This document shows, piece after piece, positions 38,872 to 49,500 of a stretch of DNA of 64,000 bases. The position numbers and the translations under genes were made by a program. The stretch's first letter is position 1, and each line of letters begins with the position of its first letter. This DNA is from Candidatus Mycobacterium methanotrophicum (GTDB taxonomy: Bacteria > Actinomycetota > Actinomycetes > Mycobacteriales > Mycobacteriaceae). The stretch is taken from positions 2,108,001-2,172,000 of the forward strand of contig NZ_CP097320.1 in the NCBI RefSeq assembly GCF_023515995.1, in the 5' to 3' direction. The notes under the pieces are model-generated. The model saw only the letters and a program-made list of their open reading frames with translations, made no database searches and was not told where the DNA came from.

Positions 38872-40293
38872 CTATGCGACGCGTCCCCAATGCCCGCTGC
38901 CGGCGACTCGTCCGCAGACGGACTTCATCGCCTCCATGTAACGGGTGACGGATTTCTGAGCGACCGGGTTGTCGGGATGCATGATCGCCATCACCGTGCC
39001 CTCGCCGTACCGGAAGACGTAGATGGTGAGTTGATAGGAGTATCGCCCGTCAGGGTAGATCCCGATATTGTTCGCAAGGCCCAAGTCAGCTGCCGCGAGA
39101 ATGGCGTTGAGCGGAGCAGCTCCGCCGTGCAAGAAGTTCGACACTGGGAAGTTAGGCCGTGGCCAGCTCAACCACGGCGCTAACTCCAACACGCGGTAAT
39201 AAGGGACCTTCGCCATCTCCAGACCTGAATCGAACGAAGCCTGGGCTGCCCATGCCGCATTGCTGAAAGAGGTCGCAGCTATCGGCACGGTGACCGGGAT
39301 CAAGCCGGTAAACCAACCCTGCGTCATGAAATTGTCCGAGGCCGCCCGAGAATCCCTGGGAGTGAGCCCGTAATAGGTCAGCGCACCCGTAAACTCATGC
39401 TCCACCAAGGCGAGGCAGGCGAACAAGCCGCCAACGAAGCGCGCGCCGGTCGCCATGCAGGCTGATTCGAATCGCTGCGTCTGTCCGGTGTCCATCAGCA
39501 GTTCGGAGGCCATGTCGCTGCTAGTCGACTCCGACGGGTTGCCCAGCGGCAGTGGGAATTCAGGAAATCCACCATCGTTGTTCTCGGCGAAGTCGATCCA
39601 CGCGCGTACTTGAGGCGAATCGACGGTCAAAGTTGACGTGTATTCGCGCTCGCGGGAACAGAAATCGTCAAAGCTGCCGGCATCGGGCAGCGTAAGGGGC
39701 TTACCGCCGCCACTCAACGCCGAATACATTCCGTTGGCTTCCAGCATCGTCGTGCCAATCAGTGTCGCGTCTCCGTGGACGTGGTCCATGGCAGCAAAGA
39801 ACGCAAAGTGGTTCTCGCACTGGATTATTCCGAAAACGAAGCAGCCCCACTCCAACGGATTCGGTATGCCCACGACGTGAGCGCGTATTTCGTCAACCGT
39901 CATGTCGCCGTGATCGATCGGCGCGAATTCAATATCAGCCGGATCGGTTAGGGCATGCCGTACGAACTGTCCGTCACCGGTGTGCTCGAACCAACTGCGG
40001 AAGGTGTCGTGCCGACGCAAGTATGCGTTAAGGGCCCGGTCCATGGCGGAAATATCGCATTGCCCGGCCACGTCGCAGCTGGCGATGATTTGCCGGGAAA
40101 AGGTCAGCCCCGCGGTGCTTCGTTCATGGTAGTTACGAAGGTGTTGGCCCTGCATGTAGCTGACCGGCACCGAACTGACCGGCGCTTGCCGGACCTTTTC
40201 GGCAGCCGCGGCCGTCGGGTGCCAGGAGGTGACTGATCCTGGCGTCAGCGTCCACTCTTCGAGTGAGCCGACGGTAATTTTCCCTATGCGCAA
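38872..40293 (-). CDS. papA3: PapA3-type acyltransferase
   Basis: A 473-residue condensation-domain-like acyltransferase. The catalytic HxxxD motif is HVHGD (His171 to Asp175) in FFAAMDHVHGDATLIG. The SVPVSYMQGQHLRNYHE segment near 40 and the later NFPVSNFLHGGAAPLNA are typical of trehalose-acylating PapA proteins. The start is set at TTG 40293 (MRIGKITVGSLEEW) because AGGAGG lies eight bases upstream and homology starts here; the frame stays open to 40455. It would transfer the PKS-made acyl chain to trehalose. Divergent from pks with 299 bases between. Confidence 0.88.
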   Translation of the reverse strand: MRIGKITVGSLEEWTLTPGSVTSWHPTAAAAEKVRQAPVSSVPVSYMQGQHLRNYHERSTAGLTFSRQIIASCDVAGQCDISAMDRALNAYLRRHDTFRSWFEHTGDGQFVRHALTDPADIEFAPIDHGDMTVDEIRAHVVGIPNPLEWGCFVFGIIQCENHFAFFAAMDHVHGDATLIGTTMLEANGMYSALSGGGKPLTLPDAGSFDDFCSREREYTSTLTVDSPQVRAWIDFAENNDGGFPEFPLPLGNPSESTSSDMASELLMDTGQTQRFESACMATGARFVGGLFACLALVEHEFTGALTYYGLTPRDSRAASDNFMTQGWFTGLIPVTVPIAATSFSNAAWAAQASFDSGLEMAKVPYYRVLELAPWLSWPRPNFPVSNFLHGGAAPLNAILAAADLGLANNIGIYPDGRYSYQLTIYVFRYGEGTVMAIMHPDNPVAQKSVTRYMEAMKSVCGRVAGSGHWGRVA

Positions 40294-40592
40294 AACTACG
40301 TCCTCCTCGATGCGAACCGCCGCGGTCCGGCCACGCTGGCGGCGAGACCAAGATAACCTTCTCCGCTGCGGCCGGGGCTCAGCACCGGACGCGCCGGGGA
40401 CACTCTCAGTAAGTTGACATAAAGCCACGCGGCGTGAGACCAAGCTGCCAGCCATATTTCGCGTAGGGTACCCCGTGGCGACGCCGCATTTACGATACGG
40501 GCTGCGGGAGTGATTCTGTAGCGCGGCCCAGTGCCGCCCGCAGTGATCTCATCTTCACGGCCGAGCAGGGCTCAAGCAGGAAGGACAACCGC
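40294..40592. promoter_or_regulatory. Divergent promoter region papA3/pks
   Basis: 299 bases between oppositely oriented papA3 and pks must hold the promoters of both arms of the locus. A TTGACA lies at 40414-40419 and TACGAT at about 40492-40497, but I could not pair them into convincing sigma-70 promoters. AGGAAGGA before ATG 40593 is the pks ribosome binding site. Confidence 0.5.
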
Positions 40593-43500
40593 ATGGCATC
40601 CGTCGCAGGTCATCAGGGGCCGGCAGCGGCCTTCGCGATCGTTGGCTACGCGGCGCGTTTCCCGGGTGCCGCTGATGCAAACGAGTTCTGGCAGGTGCTG
40701 CGGCACGGCCGGGACGCGGTATCGGACGTGCCCCAAGACCGATGGGATGTCGACGAATTCTTCGACCCTGATCCCGACACGCCCGGGAAGATTGCGACCC
40801 GTCGCGCAGGTTTTGTCGATGACGTGACGGGGTTCGACGCGCCGTTTTTCGGTATGTCGACACGCGAGGTCAGGCTGCTGGACCCGCAGCATCGGCTGCT
40901 GCTGGAGACGGCGTGGCGGGCGGTGGAGCATTCAGGCACCGCGCCGACGGCTTTGGCGAATACCAACACCGGTGTGTTCGTCGGGTTGGCCACCCACGAT
41001 TACCTGGGAATGGCGTCGGCCGAGCTGACTTTCCCCGAAATCGAAGCGTATATGGCAATCGGGACGTCGAATGCCGCAGCAGCTGGCCGGATCAGCTACC
41101 GGTTGGGGCTGCAGGGCCCTTCGATGGCCGTCGACACGGCGTGCAGCTCGTCGTTGGTGGCAATTCATCAGGCATGCCAAGCGCTCCGCTCGGGGGAATG
41201 TGACCTCGCGCTGGCCGGCGGTGCCAACGTCCTGCTCACTCCTGCGACCATGATCACTTTTTCCCGCGCGCACATGCTCGCGCCCGACGGCCGGTGCAAG
41301 ACCTTCGACGCGGCCGCAGACGGCTACGTGCGGGGTGAGGGTTGTGGCGTCATCGTCGTCAAGCGGCTGGAGGACGCGATGCGCGACGGTGACCGGATCC
41401 GGGCCGTGATCCGGGGCAGCGCGATCAATCAGGACGGCGCTTCGGGTGGTTTGACGGTGCCCAATGGCGTTGCCCAGCAACGCGTTATCGTCGAGGCGCT
41501 GAAGCGTGCCGGGGTCGCACCCGGCGACGTCGGATACCTGGAGGCCCATGGCACCGGGACATCGCTGGGCGACCCGATCGAGGCTCAGGCAGCAGGTGCG
41601 GTGTTCGGCGTGGGGCGCGACGCGAGCCGGCCGCTGTTGATCGGCTCGGCAAAGACGAATATCGGCCACCTGGAAGCTGCCGCGGGAATCGCGGGCGTGA
41701 TCAAGGTGATCCTGTCGCTCGAGCACGAGTTGCTGCCGCCGCACCTGCACTTTCGCAATCCGTCGCCGCACATTCCGTGGGACCGGCTTGCGCTGCAGGT
41801 TGTGCAAGAGGCCACTCCGTGGGAACGCGACGGCCGGCCGCGTATCGCGGGAATCAGCTCATTCGGATTCGCCGGAACCAACGCGCACGTCGTCCTCGAG
41901 GAAGCGCCGCAACAGGTCAGTGAGGTCGCGGTCGCACCGAGTCGGATCGACCAGTCCGGGCATCGACGATTCGGCGTACTTCCGCTATCGGCGCGCACGC
42001 CCGCCGCATTGGTTCAGCTTGCCGATCAATATCGCTCCTGGCTCAGCGCCCACCCGGAGGCCAGCTTGGCGGACGTGTGCTTTACCGCCGGGGTGGGCCG
42101 AGCACACTTCGAACACCGTGCCGCGTTGGTAGTCGATTCCAAGGAAATTGCCGGCGAGTTGCTCGGTGCGCTCGCCGACGACCGCCCGGCGCCTGGCCTG
42201 GTGCGCGGGGTATCCGACGACAAACCGAAGACGGCGTGGTTGTTCACCGGGCAGGGCAGCCAGTACCCCGGCATGGCAAAAGAGCTGTTCGACACCGCGC
42301 CGGTGTTCGCCGAGACACTGACCCGCTGTGCCGCAGTGGTCGCCGACGTTCTCGAAAAACCATTGCTGGACGTGATTTTCGATGCGGATGCGCCGAACAG
42401 CGAAGAGACGCTGCGGCAGACCTCGTACGCGCAGCCCGCTTTGTTCGCGGTGGAGATGGGCCTGGCCAGCCTCTGGCAGTCATGGGGCTTCGAACCCGAC
42501 GTGGTGCTGGGGCACAGCGTCGGCCAGTATTCGGCGGCCTGCGTCGCGGGCGTGTTCAGTCTCGAGGATGGCGCGCTGCTGATGGCGGAGCGCGGCCGCC
42601 TTTTCGGCAGTTTGCCTGCCGGTGGCCGGATGGTCGCGGCCTTTACCGCCGCCGAGCGGGTCGAGAGCCTCACCGACGAGTTCCCGAGCCTATCGGTGGC
42701 CGCCTACAACGGTGTTAACACCGTGTTGTCCGGGCCCGCGCAAGATCTGGACAAGGCGGTCGCCCGGTTGATGGCTGACGGTGTCCGGTGTGACTGGCTG
42801 GAGACCAGCCACGCGTTCCACTCGGCGCTGCTGGAACCGATCCTCGACGAGTTCGAGTCATATGCGAACCGGTTCAATTTCAGTTCGCCACAACGGCTTT
42901 TAGTGTGTAACCGCACCGGCGCCGCGCTTGGCAGGAGCGTGACGCTCGATGGCGCCTATTGGCGCCGCCACGCGCGCCAACCGGTGGAATTCGCCAAAAG
43001 CGTGCGCACACTTGCCGATTTGGGTTGCAAAGTGTTGCTGGAGGTGGGCCCTCAACCGGTGCTCACCGCTGCAGCGTTGCGGGCCTGGCCTGACCCGGCC
43101 ACTACACCGCGCGCGATCGCGTCATTGCGTCGAAATACCGTCGACCACCGCCAAATCACCGAAGCCCTTGCCGACGCGTACGTCCTGGGCCATCTGCCCG
43201 ACTTCGGCGCGCTGCGACAAGGGTCGGCGCGAAAGCTCGACCTGCCGACGTATCCGTTCCAGCATCGCCAGTACTGGTACCGAGACAATCGGGAGCGCCC
43301 CCACCAAGAACAGAACATTGCTGCGCGTACTGAAGCCGTCCGGCTTCTCGAGGACGATCGGATCGAGGAACTCGCCGCGCTGCTCGACGGTGCGAGCGGC
43401 AATCAGCAGACTGTCGACGTGCTGACGAAGCTTGCCGCACAACACAATCAGCAGCGTCAAACCCGGTCGATCGCGGACGGCCGCTACGAGGTCCGTTGGG

Positions 43501-46500
43501 AGAAATATGCTGCCGCGGTCCCATCTGCGCAAGCCGGTCAGGGGTCTACCTGGCTGATCATCGGCGATGACGGCAATGTCACCCAGCCCTTGGTCGACGC
43601 GTTGACCGCCCATGGGCACCAGCATCGGATTCTCAGGTTGCCGGTGTCCGACGCGGACGAGGAACAACTCGAGGTTGGGTTGCGCGCTGCGGTAGCAGAG
43701 GATCCGACGCTACGAATCGTCGATGTCGCGGCCCTCGACACCGGCAGCGCACCATCAATGCGCTCGCTGCTGCGGATGCAACACCGAGTCCTTGGGGGAA
43801 CACGGCGGATCTTCCGCGCGGCGGTTGCCGCAGAATTGCGCAGGCCCATCTGGATGGTGACTCGCGGCGCACAACGAGTCATCGACACCGACACCGTGTC
43901 ACCAGATCAGAGTTGCCTATGGGGATTTGGTCGTGCCGCCTCGCTGGAGTTTCCGCAAGTGTGGGGTGGACTGGCGGATCTGGCCGGCGCCAGCGCCGAC
44001 GAATGGTCGCTGTTCATCAACCAGGTGCTGGCGGCATCGCCCGACTCGGTCACCGAAGACCAACTGGCCTTGCGCGATGAAGCGGTTTACGTTGCCCGGC
44101 TGGTTCGACGGGTTGGGCCGGCGGGCGCGACACCGCTGGCACTGCGCGACGACGCAACGTATTTGGTGACCGGTGGACTAGGTGCGATCGGACTGGAAAT
44201 CGCCGGATACCTGGCCGTCCACGGCGCCCGGCATCTGGCGCTGACCGGCCGACGCTCACCCAGCGATGCCGCGCAGCAGCGCATCGATGCGCTCTGCGAA
44301 CAGCACGGCTGCGAAGTCCGGGTTGTCGCAGCAGATGTCGCCGACGCGCACGACGTCGCACGCCTGTTAGCCACCATGCAGGCCGAATTGCCGCCGTTGG
44401 CCGGCATCGTCCATGCCGCAGGTGAGATCGGTACCACCCCGCTGAGCGTCCAGGACGATTCCGAAGTAGATCGGGTGTTCGCCGGCAAGGTCTGGGGCGC
44501 TTGGCATTTGAGCGAAGCGGCCGCTGACCTGCAACTGGACTTCTTCCTGAGCACCTCATCGATCGCCTCGGTATGGGGTGGATTCGGTCAGACTGCCTAC
44601 GGCGCGGCTAACGCCTTTCTCGACGGGCTGGCCTGGCGGCTGCGTGAGCACGGTGTCCGCGGGATCAGCGTTAATTTCGGTCCGTGGTCGGTGGGCATGG
44701 CCGACCAGCAGGCCCGTGCCCAACTGGGTAAGCGCGGGATCAAGACGTTGTCACCTGCGGACGCACTGGCGGGTATGGCCGATCTCATGGCGGCTTCGTC
44801 CGCGCAGGGGGCAGCCAATGGGACTGTGGCCCGCATCGACTGGGCCCGCTTTCTGCCGCTGTACCAGCAGGCGGGCCGGCGAGCGTTCCTGGCGGAGCTG
44901 GAACGTGAGGTGCCCGATACGGCGCCGACGCCAACTCTGTCTGGGAAGACCCAGCTTGTCGAGCGGCTCACGAACGCACCGGTGCAGCACCGCAAGAAAC
45001 TTCTCGCGGATTACTTGCGCGACGCCGTGGCCGAGGTGACGCGCGTCGACGCCGCGGAGATCCGCGAGGATGCGGGATTCTTTGATCTCGGCATGGATTC
45101 GCTGATGGCCGTCGAGTTGCGGCGCCGCATCGAGCAAGGAGTGGGTAGGGAAATACCGGCGACGCTGGCGATGGATTACCCGCGTCTGTCCGATGTGGTG
45201 GATTACCTGCTCGGCGACGTGCTCGGATTCAGCGAGCAGGCGCCCGCCAAGTCAGGGCCTGCGCTGGCCTCGGCCGTGACGACGCGCACCGATGAGCCGA
45301 TCGCGATCGTCGCGGTATCGTGCCGTTTCCCCGGCGCACCCGACCCGGAAGCTTTCTGGGAGGTGCTGTCCGGCGGTGTCAATGCGATCCGGGAAGTCCC
45401 GGAGGACCGATTCGACATCGACGAGTTTTACGACCCGGATCCAGAGACCGCGGGCAAGATCTACAGCCGCTTCGGGGGATACCTCGACGGCATCGACGGA
45501 TTCGATCCCGAATTCTTCGGCATCTCCCCGCGCGAGGCTGTGTGGATCGAGCCGCAGCAGCGGCTGATGCTCGAAACCGCGTGGGAAGGCCTCGAAAGGG
45601 CTGGGTATTCCCCGGCGACGTTGCGCGGCAGCCGAACCGGCATTTTCGTCGGCGTGGCTGCCAACGAGTATGCGCATCTGCTATCCGCCGAGGCGGTTGA
45701 CAAAATCGAGCCGCACTTCATCACCGGCAACGCGCTCAATGCAATTTCGGGTCGGGTTGCCTTCGCGCTCGGGCTGGAAGGACCGGCGGTGGCGCTCGAT
45801 ACCGCGTGCAGCTCGTCGTTGGTGGCCGTGCATCAGGCCTGCCAGGCATTGCACTCCGGCGACTGCGATTTGGCGCTGGCCGGCGGGGTGAACGTCTTGC
45901 TGAGTCCGGTAACCAACATCGCCGCCTCACGCGCCAGAATGCTTTCCCCCGTCGGGCGATGCAAGACCTTCGACGCCTCCGCCGACGGCTATGTGCGCGG
46001 CGAAGGCTGCGGGATTCTGGTGCTCAAGCGGTTAAGCGATGCGGTGCGCGACGGCGACCGGGTTTGCGCGGTCATCCCGAGCAGTGCGGTCAACCAAGAC
46101 GGCGCTTCCAGCGGTTTGACGGTGCCCAATGGTGGTGCACAGCAACGGCTCATCGGAACAGCGCTGGCTCGTGCCGGTCTGACCGGCGGGGACGTCGACT
46201 ATCTCGAGGCGCACGGAACAGGCACCCCGCTCGGTGATCCAATCGAGGTGCAGGCGGCCGGGGCTGTTTACGGTGCCGCCCGCGACGCGGACCGGCCATT
46301 GCTGATGGGTTCGGTGAAGACCAACATCGGCCACCTCGAGTCGGCGTCTGGGGCCGCCGGACTGATCAAGGTTGTGTTGTCTTTGCAGCACGGAATGCTG
46401 CCGCAGAGCCTGCACTTTGACACACCCTCGCCGCATATCCCGTGGGACTCCTTGCTGGTGCGGGTCGTGGACGAGCCGACTCCTTGGCAGGCGAGCGGTA

Positions 46501-49500
46501 GGCCGCGGCGCGCAGGCGTGAGTTCCTTCGGATTCACCGGCACGAACGCGCACGTGCTGATCGAGGAGGCCCCGCCGCAATCCCCAGTCGCAGCCGCACC
46601 GGAACCGGCCAACATCGATGAATCGGTCAACGTGCTGCCGCTGTCTGCACGGTCACCGGAGGCACTGGCGGCGTTGGCGCGGCGCTATGGAGCCTGGCTG
46701 GACGAGCATCCAGCGGTCGACATCGCCGATGTGTGCCTCACGGCCGGGGCGGGGCGTTCGCATTTCGAGCACCGAGCCGCGCTAGTGGTGGATTCGGTTG
46801 TAAGCGCCCGCGACAGCCTGGCCGAGCTGGCCGAGAACAAGCTGCGACCCGGCATGATACGTGGCGAGTGCACTGACCGGCCGACGACGGCGTGGCTGTT
46901 CACCGGGCAGGGCAGCCAGCATCCGGGGATGGCCCGCGAATTGTTCGACGCTGAGCCGGTTTTCGCAGAGACAGTGACACGTTGCGCGGACGCGGTCAAG
47001 GGCATACTGGCCCGCCCGCTGCTGGAGGTGCTGTTCGCCACCGACCGCGAGACCGGCGGTGAGGCCGGAGAGACGCTGAAGCACACGTCGTTCGCCCAGC
47101 CGGCGCTTTTCGCCGTCGAGATGGGTCTGGCCCGGCTGTGGCAGTCCTGGGGCGTGGAGCCCGATGTGGTGCTGGGGCACAGCGTGGGCCAGTACGCGGC
47201 AGCGTGTGTGGCCGGGGTGTTCAGCCTCGAGGACGGTGCACGGCTAATGGCCGAGCGTGGCCGGCTGTTCGGCAGTCTGCCCGAGGGCGGCCGGATGGTC
47301 GCGGTGTTCGCCGACGCCAAGCACGTCGAGGAAATCGCCAGCGAATTTTCTCGGATTTCTCTCGCCGCCTACAACGGCCCCAACTCGGTGCTGTCGGGTC
47401 CGGGTGAGGATCTGCAGCAGATAGCCACCAAATGTGGCAACGACGGGATCCGCTGCAGCTGGCTGGAAACCAGTCATGCCTTCCATTCGGAGTTGCTGGA
47501 GCCGGTGCTCGGCGAATTCGAGTCATACGCTAGGCAATTGCAGTACGCCATGCCGACGTTGCCGCTGGTCTGCAACCGCACCGGCACCGTCCTCACCGCG
47601 GAAACCCCGCTGGACGCTCCATACTGGCGGCGGCATTCCCGCCAGCCGGTGCAGTTCGCCGAAAGCGTGCGCACTGTGGCGGCACTGGGATGCTCGGTCT
47701 TGATGGAGATTGGTCCGCAACCGGTTCTGACCGGGGCTGCGGTCCAAGTCTGGCCGGAGCATTTGGCCGCGCCGCGCGCGATCGCTTCTCTGCGCAAGGG
47801 CGTCGGCGACCAGCGCCAGATCGCTGAAGCGCTGGCCGCGGCCTATGTCAGCGGTCATCGGCCCAACTTCGCTGCGCTGCATCACCAACCTCGCCGCAGG
47901 CTCGAACTGCCGACTTATCCGTTCCAACGCCGTCGCTTCTGGCCCAAGACTTCCGGCACCGCCGGCTTCGACGGACAGGGCGCGGGCGCATCCGGAATCG
48001 TTGGCGGTGCAAAAGATCTCGCCTCCGGGGACTCTGTCTACACCAGCAGGCTGTCGGTCAAATCGCAACCGTGGCTTTCCGATCACGTCATCTACGGCAC
48101 CGTTGTGGTGCCCGGGGCGACGTACGCGGCGATGGCCTTGGCCGCCGTCGGGCCACCGGCCCGGGTGCAAGACGTCTTTTTCTATGAGCCGATCATCTTG
48201 CCGGAGAAGACTTCCCGCGAGGTGCAGCTGACGTTGCATCCGCTTGAGGACGGCGGCGGCTGGAGCTTTCGGGTGCACAGCCGCCCATACGGCGTCCGTG
48301 ACACCGAATGGGCGTTTAACGCCGACGGCACTGTCGTCACCGGTATCGAGGACGAGCCGGTAGCCGAATCAGCGGAGCCCATCGACGCGGTCATCGAGTC
48401 AATGGAGCGTACGCGCCCGCAGCAACTGTTCGAGACCTTCGCCGACATGGAGCTGGCATGGGGGCCCGCCTGGTCAAATTCCCTGAAATCGCTGTGGGTC
48501 GGCGAGGGTGAGGCGATCGGTGATGTCATCGTCGGCGCAGAACTCACCGAACATCTCGGAACCGAACCGATTCACCCGGTGCTGCTCGACCTGTGCACCG
48601 GAGTTGCCTTTCCGGCATTCCCAGCCCTACTTGCGGCCGAACAAGGGGTTTCCGACCTGTTCTTGCCGTTGCGCTACGGACGAGTAGAGCTGCGCGAGAA
48701 AATGCCTCGGCGGTTCTACTGCCGCGCCAAGTGGCACACCAGCGGCCTGGACGTTGAAACCCAAGTCTTCGACCTGGATTTCGTGGACCGGGATGGCCGC
48801 CGCCTCGGCGGGATTCGTGAGTTCACAGTCAAACGCGCTCCCCGCGAAGCGTTGTTGCGCGGGCTCGGCGGCGATGCCACCCGGCTGCTGTATACCCTCG
48901 GCTGGCACGAGGTGCCGCCGCCGGCATCGAGCGACGACCCGCCGAACACGATCGGCACTTGGCTGATTGCCGGATTCGACGAACTGGCGGCCAAGCTGCC
49001 CGGCTGCATCTCCTTTGACCGGAGAACAGATCCGGAGCAATTGGGGCAGCTGCTGGCACAGGCTCACGGGCGCGGTATGCCGTTCTGCGGCGTCGTCTGG
49101 CGTAGCACCGGACCGGGCGTAGAAGAGTCGAGCGCTGAGTCCGCTGCACGGCTGGAGACCGAGGTCGGCCACTTGCTCAGTGCCGTGCACACCGTGCAGG
49201 GCGATCCGGCGATCAAACTTCCCGGTGGACTGTGGATCATCACCGAACGAGCTGTGGCGACCGAATCCGGCGAGCCGGTCGACCCGGTGCAGGCGGCGTT
49301 GTGGGGACTCGGGCGCACCGTCGTCAATGAGGAACCGGGTTTGCGATGCCGGCTCATCGACTGCGACGGCTCAGAGGACGCCGTGCACTCGCTGGCAGAC
49401 CTTCTCGGCGCACCGAGCCAAGCCCTCAACGAACCCGAACTCGCGTTACGGCAAGGCAAGTTCCTGGCGTCCCGGTTACTGCAATGGTCGCGCAGCGGTC

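Noticed and set aside
32812..40293. Identification of the locus as the sulfolipid or DAT/PAT cluster
   Set aside because: Those use methyl-branching PKSs of one module (Pks2, Pks3/4). This PKS is bimodular with malonyl-type AT motifs, and there is a single papA.
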